Part shown: piece by piece, positions 1 through 12,000 of the stretch | Layout of the letters: the number at the start of each line of letters is the position of its first letter | How positions within the stretch are numbered: the first letter of the stretch is position 1 | DNA from: Stenocarpella maydis | Lineage: Eukaryota; Ascomycota; Sordariomycetes; Diaporthales; Diaporthaceae | Direction: 5' to 3' | NCBI GenBank assembly: GCA_002270565.1 | Contig: NQMI01000045.1 | Coordinates: 62,001 to 126,000 of the forward strand | DNA length: 64,000 bases | Translations under genes and position numbers: made by a program | The notes under the pieces: model-generated | Told to the model about the DNA's origin: nothing | The model's database searches: none | What the model saw: only the letters and a program-made list of their open reading frames with translations

Positions 1-3000
1 GCCAATCTCTACATGCGCATCAAGGAGCTTGCCGAGGCCAAAGCCCTTGTTGATGGCGCGAACGAAGTCCCACACTTCAGCTTGCGTACCTTGACACGAG
101 TTTTGACGTACGTTAATGATGTCGCCCCATACTACGGGCTCGAGAGGTCTTTGTACGAAGGTTTCTGCATGGGTTTCCTGACTCTCCTGAGTCGAGATTC
201 GGAGGCACAGGTCATGCCCCTTATTGTGCAGCACTTGCTTGGCAAGGATCTGAACCGTATTCTCTCAAGACCGCCCAAGTATCCATCTGATGGGCGGGAA
301 TACGTCAAATTCAGGGACACAGACAACAGCCGAATCTACTGGCTGCTGAAAGGAGCCGAAACCCCGCAGGAACGTGCAGACTACATCAGAACGCCGTACG
401 TTGAGCGGAACTTGTTGAACTTGGTGCGAGCTACCTCCACGAGGCGATTCCCTATCCTCATCCAGGGACCAACCTCAGCGGGAAAGACGAGTATGATCGA
501 GTACCTCGCCGAGTACAGCGGAAATAAGTTTGTGCGGATCAACAACCATGAACACACTGATCTGCAGGAATACCTAGGCACATATATATCCGGCTCAGAT
601 GGCAAGTTGAAGTTCCAGGAAGGTCTGCTGGTACAGGCCATGCGCCAGGGACACTGGATTGTGCTTGACGAGCTGAACTTGGCACCTACCGATATTCTTG
701 AGGCCCTCAACCGTCTTCTCGACGACAATCGTGAGCTGCTGATCCCGGAGACTCAAGAGATCGTCCGTCCTCATGAGAACTTTATGCTCTTTGCAACTCA
801 AAATCCGCCAGGACTCTATGGAGGTCGTAAAGTCCTCTCCAGAGCTTTCCGCAACCGTTTCCTCGAGCTCCACTACGACGACATCCCTGAGGACGAGTTG
901 GAACACATTCTGCAGAAGCGAAGCGTCAATACTGCGCCTTCCGACTGCAAGAGGATTGTCTCCGTCTACAAGGAGCTTTCCCGCCTGCGGCAGACCAGCA
1001 GAGTCTTTGAACAGAAAGACAGTTTTGCAACTCTGAGAGATCTCTTTAGGTGGGCCCTTCGGGATGCTGAAACACGAGAAGATATTGCAAATAATGGCTT
1101 CATGCTTTTGGCAGAACGGGTCCGAGACGACCAGGAACGCAACGCGGTGAAACAGGTGATCGAGACAGTCTTCAAGGTAAAGATCGACCCAGACCAGCTA
1201 TACAATGAGAGATTTACAAGGGCGATACGGCGGGCCAGTCTGAAGGACAACAAGCAGGGCGTAGTGTGGACCAATGCCATGCGCAGACTGTATACTCTCG
1301 TCTCCCAGGCTCTGCGGAATAATGAACCGATTCTCCTGGTCGGTGAGACTGGATGTGGAAAAACAACAATCTGCCAGTTGCTTGCCGAATCTCTTGGCAA
1401 AGAGCTCCATATCCTCAACGCACACCAGAACACTGAGACGGGTGACTTGATCGGCTCACAGCGACCAGTCCGGAACCGCGGGGCGATTGCGGAATCGCTG
1501 AAGCAAAGCCTTGTGGAAGCTTTCGAGTCTTTGGGACAGTCTCCCCAGGGCAGCATCGATGACCTCCTAGCGCGCTACCATGCCCTCCCTGAGGATGATA
1601 AGAACCGTGTACCTGGCGTCGTGCAGGAGAAGGTCCTCGCAAATGAGATCAGGAGCAAGGCGCTCTTCGAATGGTCAGACGGCAGTCTCGTGCATGCCAT
1701 GAAGGAAGCACATTTCTTCCTTCTCGATGAGATCTCTCTAGCAGACGACTCCGTGCTTGAAAGGCTCAACTCTGTCCTTGAACCGGGGCGAAGCCTGTTG
1801 CTGGCCGAGAAAGGCACAGACAACTCGTTCGTGCGCGCAGCAAACGGCTTCCAGTTCTTTGCAACGATGAATCCTGGCGGTGACTTCGGCAAGAAGGAGC
1901 TCTCGCCCGCATTGAGGAACAGGTTCACGGAGATCTGGGTGCCGCCATTGTCAAATCGGCAAGATATTCTGGACATCGTTGTCGACAAACTGAAGCCCCA
2001 GTTCAGACCTCTTGCATATGTCATCGTGGATTTCTCCTACTGGTTCGGCAAGACGTGCCGCTCAGCATCTGCCACTGCCTTTTCTATTCGTGACATCCTG
2101 GTTTGGGTGAACTTCGTCAACCATGCCGAGAGCATGCAGCCCGCCATAGCTGTGTTGCACGGAGCAGCCACCGTGTTTATCGACACTCTTGGTGCCAATC
2201 CCTCAGCCCTGCTGTCACTGGACCCAAAGACCATGGATGAGCAGAGACAAAGGTGTCTGGACAAGCTGAGTGAGCTCCTTGGGGATGGTATCGACGTCAG
2301 TGCCATCTACAGGAACGAGCCACAGCTGGCAATAAGCGAAGGATTTTTCCAAATTGGGGGGTTCTCCGTTGCTCGGATGGTTGGCGGTGAGGATGACTCT
2401 GCCTTCGCTTTCGACGCTCCGACGACCAAGATGAACCTAATGCGGGTCATCCGCGCTCTCGCGGTCAACAAGCCTGTCCTGCTTGAGGGAAACCCGGGTG
2501 TGGGCAAGACTACACTCGTCAGCGCCCTGGCTCTGGCCTGCGGAAGATCGCTCACCCGAATCAACCTGTCAGACCAGACAGACTTGATGGACCTTTTCGG
2601 TACCGATGTTCCCGTTGAGGGTGCGGAGGCTGGCAACTTTGCATGGAGGGACGCGCCTTTCCTTCAGGCCATGCAGAAGGGCGAGTGGGTTCTCTTGGAT
2701 GAGATGAACCTCGCCTCGCAGTCTGTCCTCGAGGGTCTAAACGCATGTCTTGACCACCGTGGAGAAGTGTACGTTTCCGAACTGAATCAGGTCTTCAAAT
2801 GCCACCCAGACTTCAAGCTATTTGCCGCCCAGAACCCGCACTCGCAGGGCGGCGGCCGAAAGGGTCTGCCAAGCTCTTTCGTCAACCGATTCATCGTGGT
2901 CTATGCCGACGTGTTCACTGAGAAGGATCTGATGCTCATTGCTGGAAAGCGATACCCCAACTTGCCTCAGGCTACAATCCAGCAGATGATCAGGTTTGTA

Positions 3001-6000
3001 TCAGCTTTGGATTATGAGACCTCTATCCGCAAGTCTTTCGGCGCCCACGGTTCTCCTTGGGAGTTCAACTTGCGAGACTCGCTGCGGTGGCTGGAACTTT
3101 TAGCTTCAGAGGACAAATTGCTGGCCTCGGCCCAAGCATCGGACTTTCTGGACATAATCATCACGCAACGTTTCCGCTCCGCAATTGACAGACATCACAT
3201 TGCACAACTGTTCACAGAATCATTCGGAGCGCCACCTCAACCGCACAGTTTGTATCACAACCTCACCTCGGCTGTATGTCAGGTGGGACTGGCCATGCTT
3301 GATCGCAATCCTCTGCTGCAGCCGATCCGCTTCCCAGCCATAGATGTTGTGCCACGCCTTGCGGAGATTGAATCTCTCCTGATCTGCGTCAAGCAGAATC
3401 TTCCTTGCATTCTTGTTGGTCCTTCAGGAAGCGGAAAGTCGTCGCTACTTAACCATGTGGCTGCATCTGCCGGGAAGGAACTTGTTACTTTCCCTCTGAA
3501 TGCGGACGTCGATGCTATGGATCTCGTTGGTGGCTTTGAGCAGGCTGATCCCCTGAGGGACCTTTATTCCAGCCTGGACGAGCTTTACGATGCACTTTTG
3601 GAATTTGCTTTGTCCCTGCTGCCTCAGGACTCGTCGCAAAATGCCATTAACCTTATCAGCGTCCTGGATGAGCCCCGAGAAGAGGACTATCTCTCAGAAA
3701 TCACTGCGCGCATAGAGGCACTGGCCTCCGAAGTGACGGCCCACTCTTTTCTGGGCCAGCGGCTTTCACATGCGCACCAAATGCTGAATTCGCCGAGAAC
3801 CCTGGCGAATCCGCGATTCGAGTGGCTCGACGGCGTCATCGTCCGCGCCATGGAGGCGGGCAAGTGGCTCGTCCTCGATAACGCCAACTTGTGCAGCGCG
3901 TCGGTCCTCGACAGGCTGAACTCGTTGCTCGAGCGTCCCAGCGGGTTCCTGAGCATCAATGAGCACACTGGTCCGGACGGCGAGCCTAGGATCATCAAGC
4001 CTCACCCCGAATTCCGTATCTTCTTAACCATGGACCCGCGCTATGGCGAGCTTTCCCGTGCCATGAGGAACAGATCTGTTGAGATTTACCTCGAGGAGTC
4101 AAGAATGAGCAGTGACCGGTATCTCTCGCGCATAACGGAGATTGAGTCTTCAATGCGGAGGTACAGCCACGCGATGCATGCGAGCACCGAGATCTCTGGG
4201 AATGGAGGTGTTGAGGTTGCCCGTCTGGCACTCGACAACCTTGATCTCGGTGACGTATCTCTCCTAGCGAGATATGAGAAAGCTTTCACGAACGGCCTCA
4301 GCTCTCTGCAAGACGCAGGAGCTCCTGGTACCAGTTCCGACCTTTCTGCCCTCGAGTCGTTTGTCCAGTCGACAAAGGCAGCGCCGCTCAGACAGGCCAT
4401 TCTTCAACTTTACACGGGTGTCTCCAAGGAGGTCTCAGGGGGCGAGCTGTTGACTGCTACGCAGCCGCTTCACACTCTACACAATGCTCCCATGGTTACA
4501 TTGATGGATAAGCACTCAAGCGAAGCTGCGGAGTGGCTTGCATTGTGCTACGAGGTCTTCTTGGAAATTCAGCACGCTCAACAAGTGATACAATCACAGA
4601 TACGGACTCTTGACAGGACCAAACCCTCGACTTTGAACCGCCTTCAGCGATCGCTGGTGTCCGGCCAGGTGGCCAGTGTGGCAAAGGACTCTACAGTCAA
4701 TGTTGCTGGATTCCTGAGCTCCATCCTTCAGCTTATAGAAGGATACATCTACCATGGCCTGCAGCATTCGAAGTCCGGTGCTGATTCCAAGCCAGTTCTG
4801 CGGGCAATTCTTCACTACTGGTGGAGAACATTCATCTTCGTCACTAGCCCGTCATTTGAGGAGGCAAGGTTCCAGGCCCATCTCAAGCAAGGAATCGACG
4901 CACTGCAGTCTACCTCAGACGGCTGCGATAGCGAAAGTGGAATGGAGGTAGTCGCCAGAGTCCTCGAAGATACCCAAGATGCATTCACTGTTGGCTTCAA
5001 ACTCACCTCAGGGCTGAGTATGGAGACACTCTGGGCCCTTCTACGGCCAGCTCCTGTTACTGACGAGGCCACTTTTTCCGCTATCCAGGAAATGGAGAAG
5101 TTGGCGGGCCGCTTCGATGCCATCAGGTGGAAGTCCAGTGCCAGCGTTCAAGACCTCAGTAAGGCCATCGCATCCCTGGCTGAGGCCTACAGCGTTGTGC
5201 GCAAGAATGCCGTCGCTGCCGCAGATCTCCTGCAAATGTTGCGAAGCGAGATCAAGCGCCTCGAGGCCAATTTTGATGATGCTCGCGAGGTCACACCATT
5301 CTTCGAGCAAGGATTCGAGACGCTGAGGCAAGCATTAACAGTCCACCGCGCGTCGCAGCAGTCGTCTGTATTCGTGGACTCGCAAGACGTCGTCGTCTTG
5401 TCTAACATGCCTACCCTCTCACAAATGCGGCTGCACAGCTGGACCAATGCTCAACGGCTTCTCCACTCCATGGATTATGTTCTCGCCCGAGCCTCAAACT
5501 CTCATCCGTGGAATGGCAAGCTCATGTCGAGACTGATCCAGCAATATGAGTCGACGGCGTCTGCCAAACTTTTCGCCCTCCGATCCCTCGAGACTGAGCT
5601 GCCAGCCATGGGCAAACTCCTCGCAGGCTCGTCGGAAGCCGTCTCGGCGGACTCCGTCGGCTGCCTGAACCAGATCCTCTGGCGTTTGATGCGGGAAGTT
5701 GTTGGCTCTCATGACTCGCTCTTGCTCCAGGACTTCGTGTCTTTGTTTGAGCTTCTGTCCCAAAGATTGGTGCCGACCTTCGTGAAGATCGAACGCGGTG
5801 GCCTGGTCTTCGAACTACCGAGCGGCGCGCCCTCTGGGCAGTCTCAGTGCCCTGACCACAGTGCTGCCATTTTCAAACAACACTTCATACCTGCTGTGGT
5901 TGCTTTAGTGGCGTCTGAGAAGTCATTGGCCCAAAAGAGCGCATTCGGCGCCGTTGCGTGGGTGCACTTTGCTATTGGGTGTATCAAGCTCTACGTCCCA

Positions 6001-9000
6001 GACAAGATTTTTGATCCCTATCTGCAGGCCCAGACCGAACGAGATTCTCACGAGGAACTCTTGGCCAACCTGAGGAGCAAACTACAAGCCGTGTGCGCTT
6101 TCGAAGCCGGCTTCACCGGCCAAGCATCCAATCCGCGTGCTGAATTGCTCCGCGAGGAGATAGAACACCTGGGTGAGCCTCCAGCGGCCGCGGTGACCAT
6201 ATACCGTCCATCTAGCGTCGACCTGGCCCGACTCCAAGGAGAGTTCAACAATGTCCTCAACGCCATTGTGAAGAGTGACATTGCGTCCGCCGTCTTCGAG
6301 TACTTGGCCATTGGTACCGAGGGCCAGGCCGAAGAAGTTCAACTCGTGCAGGACAACGTGTTGCACCTTATTGAACGCCTGTCCAGCCGCTTCCAGGTTT
6401 ACGAGGACTTGAGTGTGCCCTTGGTGACGATTCTGCGCTGCTTGCAGCTCGGGCTCTCGTTGGGTACAGTATCCGGTGCCGGGCAGAGACCAGATACCGG
6501 CTCGCTCCTCAGTGTCGCGCCAATGTTGGGCGGTTCACCATGGAGTCACACAACTCAACTGCCTCCCCAGAGCTTGGAATTCCTGTCGTATGTCGGTCTG
6601 TGGGTCAGCATAAATGGGACCCAAAGCCTTGACATTACTCTCCGGCAGCTCACGTTCCAATCCGTTCACTACTTCTATGAGGAGTGGAGCAAGAAGCTCG
6701 ACGCCGATAAGAGGCAGGAAGCTGCTAAGAACAGCCTGTATCGATACAAGGGGGGCTTTGATGATGAGGATGAGGCAGATCAGCAAGATTTCAACGAGCT
6801 ATTCCCTGACTACGAAACAGAAGCTGCCGAAGATCCCACCGCTACAAAGAAGCCTGGCCAGGCGTCCCGAAGCCTGGCACTGAGATTGGCTGAGCGGCAC
6901 GAGAGGATTTTCCTTAAGCCTCAAGATACTCGACAGAGTATGATTAACTTCTGCAAGGTTGTTGCCCGCAAGATCTCCGGAGAATGCGCAGGCTCTCCCC
7001 TGGACGCTCAGACGGACCGGTCGCTGCTTCCTGGTGCCCTGCTTGTCTTGGACGAAAAGATGGACAACTTCACTTGCAGTACCACTTCTGCTGGCTATAA
7101 CTTCTACACAAGTGCAAACCTTTTCGAGTCCAGGAAGCTTGTTAACCTCGTCCACAGAATTCGCATGCGCTTCAGGGAACTCCAGAAAGTGGACGAGATT
7201 GCACATCTTGAGCCTCTGGCTGACGTGCTGGGCGCATGTGATCAAGTGCTCGAGCTCAGTCACTCGGACCCTCTCGCGAAGATCATTACCCGTGTCGAGA
7301 AGCTCGTTGCATTTGTATACGAGTGGCAGCATGGCGGTTGGGCAAGCCATATCTACGGCGCACTTGACCTATACAACAGGCTGACGGAAACGGTCGTCGG
7401 CTGGCGTCGCCTGGAACTCGCAACCTGGGCCAAGCTTTTCGACATGGAGGTTGAGAAATGCCAAGCTGATGCCAAGTCCTGGTGGTTCGTGGCGTACCAC
7501 GCTGTTATCGCCATCCCAATGACAAAGGTTGAGCTGGGCCAAGACTTGACGGATTACTCTATCCAGCTGGTATCGGACCTTGAAATGTTTTTCTCAGAGG
7601 CCGTCCTGGGCGAATTCCCCACTCGCCTCCAGTTGCTGCGACAATTGAGCAAGCAGCTCGCGCTCCTAGTCCTTGACTATGCGCCACTCGCTCTCATCTA
7701 CAGCGCAGTATTGAACTTCATTTCAATATACCGCCGCTATGAGAGCAAAGTGGTGGAGGCCATCCATAAGGGAAGGGCAACGGTCGAGGAGGCCATGAAG
7801 GATGTCCTATTGCTTGCCAGCTGGAAGGACACCAACATTGTGGCCCTGAGGGAGAGTGCTCGCAGGTCCCATCAGAAGCTGTTCAAGCTGGTCAGGAAAT
7901 TCCGGGCTGTCCTTGGTCAGCCTATGAGAATTGTCGTCGACCAAGGTCTTCCTGACGAAAACCACGCAGGGAGCAAAGCGACAAAGCCCGTTGCTCCAGA
8001 ACGACCGCAGCCGAACGACGCGGCTGCCTCGGTATGCCAACAGCTGATTCCTGGCTGGCTTGAAGATGCTCACGCCAAGCGTCTTTCTAATGCCGGCAAG
8101 ATCATCGGCATCATGTCCAAGGCGTCTCAGTTGCCAGAATCCGCGATCAACGCAGCCGAGGTGGTTGACACCTTCGTGTCTGACACGGTGTCCGCCATGT
8201 CTTCACTGAAGCAAGAGACCCCCTCTTTCCTAAACGATGAGAACAAGGAAGAAGTCAAGCATCTCAAGAACAGGAAGGTCCGCTTGTTTGAAGATACTGT
8301 CAAGTCAATCCGGACCATGGGCTTCACGCGGAACATCAACGAAGCTCACCTGCGCAACCAAAAGCACTTGGCAGCGGTCCTGGCCAAGCTGGAGTACCTC
8401 CCCTCTGAGGGAGATCCAGGCCTGGCTGAGGCTGAGTACTATTTACACAAGGTTCTGGACCTGGCGCCACAAGTGAGGAACTCTCTGCACGACCACCATG
8501 GCGATCTTACGAACGAGACTGTCCGAAGAAGCACCGGCTACATGGAAGGCATTATACATATCCTGATTCAACAACGAAGGTGCCTAGCGGAGAATTCCAA
8601 CACGCTGTCTTCCCTAGACGCTTCTGTTGCCAATGTGAGGTCTCTTATCCAGGCCAACGAGTCCGAGAAGTTAGTTGCAAAACGGGGAACTTCAAACCAC
8701 ATCCAACTCCTGCGCTGGCTTATCCCTGTGCTGGACATGGCCCTACACCTGATCGAAGTACATGGCACGCTCGGAAAGATCTCCAACACCTCCGTGCAGT
8801 CCGCACTCCAGGACTGGCTTTCAATATTTACCAAGATTCGATCTCGATTTGAGGCATGCCAAGAGTTGTCTGATACCCTTGACTCTGATGCTCAGCTGCA
8901 GTTACGGGACCAGCTGCAGGAGAAGCTGGATGACTTTGAGGCGACCTTGCAACTGCTCGAATCCGAACGGCCTGACCTTGGCTTCATCTTCCAGCAGCTC

Positions 9001-12000
9001 CAGATATGGACGACTGTCACTGTCAGCGACGATCCAACTGAGGTAGCAACTGAAGATGCCACTGTGTTTGCCAGGGAGACCCTGGACCTTTCAAAGAAGG
9101 TCCTGGACGCCGTACAAAAACTGCAGAAAGCAGCAGCTTCCATGCCAACGTCGACAGAAGATGCATCGTGGCTTCTACGATACAATGACACCCTGGCAAA
9201 CATGCTCAAGTCTTTGCACATGGCGACTATCGCTGACAGCATCAGCGAATCCGTTTCCCGTCTCAGCAGTCTGAACCTGGCCGACCAGGCTATCAAGAAC
9301 GCTGTATTCTCACTTCTTGCTGTCACTCTGCCTTTGCTGCAGCAGTACGTCATCATTTGCCGGACCACCGTGGCCGACTTGACCAATGTGCATTGTGCCT
9401 CCGGCAAAATGGCGCTCAATCTCGGCAAGGCGTTCGTGGAGATCGCGTCCAGGGGCTTCTGCACCCCGCAGGAGAAGTCCAACGAGACCTCCGCAGACCC
9501 GGGCAAGCTTGAGAGCGGTACCGGGCTCGGCGACGGCCATGGCGCGGAGGACATCAGCAAGGACATCCAGCCGGACGAAGATCTCTCCGAGCTGGCTCAA
9601 GAGCCGAACAAGGAGAAAGATGGAGAGATCGAGGAGCAGGAGGACGCCATCGATATGGGCCAAGACGACATGGAAGGCGACATGGGCAGCGCAGCCGGAG
9701 ACGATGAAGACGGTAAAGACGGCGAAGATGAAGAGGAAAAGGACGACATGGACGAGGAAACTGGCGACGTGGACGACCTGGACCCCACCGCAGTCGACGA
9801 AAAGATGTGGGATGGAGACGGCGATGACGCGGACAAGGACCAACAAGGAGACGACACGAAGGGCCACAAGAACGAAGACGAGCAGGTCGCCGCCAAGGAC
9901 GCGCCCGAAAGCAAGAATTCCGAGCAGCAAGAGGAGCCAGGGGAGCCAGAGCAGGGCAAGCTCGAGCAGGAAATTGAACAAGAAGAGGAGGCGGGCCCAG
10001 AGGAAGACGAAGCCGGCGCGCAGGAAGAGCTGAACAGGCAAGACCAGAACGTGGAAGAAAATGAGGCCTTGGCATTACCGGACGACATGGACATCGACGA
10101 CAGCGATGGTAAATCAGCCATTTCAGATGATGACTTGGACAAGCTCTCGGACATGCAGCAAGAAGCCGAGGAGGAAGCAAAGCAAGACGGAGACGCAGAA
10201 CATGCCGAGGAGGACGGCGGCGACCAGGGAGAAATGAACCAGGACGATATAGACCAGCAAATCAACCCAGAGAACCCGGATGAAGACACGCAGGGCGACA
10301 ACGCCGAGATGGAAGAAAAGGAGCCGGAAGCGGAGGAACAAGGCGCAGAGGACTCGGGCGAGAAGGACGAAAGCAAGCCGCCGCTGGACCCCAACGACAA
10401 CTCCCACACAGACCCGGACCACGCCGCACCGAGCGATATCAAGAGCGGGGCCGGACAGGACCAGAACAGCATGGAGAACGGGCAAGACGACGATAACTCG
10501 CAGGCCAGAGCGGCGCAGCGCGAGAGCGGCGAAACGGGCCAGAACTCAGACGACCAGCAGACCGCCGCCGGAAACGAGGGCGCCATGTCGAGGCAAAATG
10601 AAGACCAGGACCGCCCTGACGAGGCCAACCAGCCCGACGACCCGGCACAGTCGCAGCCGTTCAAGAAGCTCGGCAACGCCCTCGAGAGGTGGTACCGGCA
10701 AAACCGAGACATAAAAGATGCCATGGACGAGAACCAGCAAGCGAGGCAACAAGATGACTCGGACATGGCCCAAAAGGAACTCCACCACATGCAAAATGAC
10801 GACGACGCTCCTGACGCCCAAGCCCTTGGAACGGCTGCCGAAGATGAGGTGCAGCCCATCGACGAGTCCATGGCGATCGAAGAGGACAGGCGAGACGATC
10901 AGAGCCGGCTGATGCCCCGACAAGACGGTGACGACGACGACGGCGACGACGACAATATGGACATCGACGGCGAAGCAGATGGTGGAGAGCAGGACGAGTC
11001 CAAGGACAGGGACGTGCCAGAAGGCGACGAGTCTCGGAGTGGCGTGGCGACCAGGCGCGGGGCCTTCAACCGTGAGCGATCCACATCTCGCTCTAGGACA
11101 AGCCAGATGGAGGAGCCAGAGGACGACACGGTGGAGGAAACATCGACGCAGCTTGACGGCACGCACCTCGACGGGCCAGGCCGCCCGCTGCGCGACTACC
11201 AAGAATCGCTCGAGGCATGGACGGCGCTGCAGACCAAGACGCACCCGCTCTCGCTCGCGCTGACGTCGCAGCTGCGGCTGATCCTGACGCCCTCGCAGTC
11301 GACCAAGCTCTCCGGGTCGTACCGCACGGGCAAGCGGCTCAACATCAAGAAGATCATCCCGTACATCGCGTCGAGCTACAAGCGCGACAAGATCTGGATG
11401 CGGCGCGCCGTGCCGACCAGGCGCACGTATCAGATCCTCCTCTGCGTCGACGACTCCCAGTCCATGGGCCACACCACCGCCGGCGCCATGGCCCTCGAGT
11501 CCCTGGTCATGGTGTCCCGCGCCCTGGCGATGCTCGAGGCCGGGCAGGTCGGCGTGCTGGGCTTCGGCGCCGACGTCTTCACGGCGCACGAGCTGGCCGC
11601 GCCGCTCCTGTCCTCGCACGACGCGGGCGCCCGCGTCCTGCAGAACTTCACCTTTGCGCAGGACCGCACCGACGTGGCGCTCCTGATCCGGCGGACGCTG
11701 GACCAGCTGCGCGCCGCCCGCGCGACCGCCGGCGCCGGCGGCCGGGGCGGAGGTGGCGACGACCTCTGGCAGCTGGCGCTGATCCTGTCGGACGGGCTGA
11801 CACCGTCCGACTCTCACGAGCGGATCCGGCGGATGCTGCGTGAGGCGCTCGAGGAGCGCGTCATGGTCGTCTTCATCATCATGGACGACGCGTCGTCGCG
11901 CGGGGCCGACAGCGTGCTGCAGCTGGGCAAGGCCAGGTTCGTGCGGCGCGCCGACGGGTCCAGCGACGTCGTCGTCGAGAGGTACCTCGACACCTTTCCC

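Noticed and set aside
9597..10871. 424-codon antisense open frame, Ser-rich, opposite the acidic part of MDN1
   Set aside because: GAC/GAG/GAT codons read backwards give stop-free Ser/Val/Leu codons. It mirrors the composition of the sense strand and has no domain.
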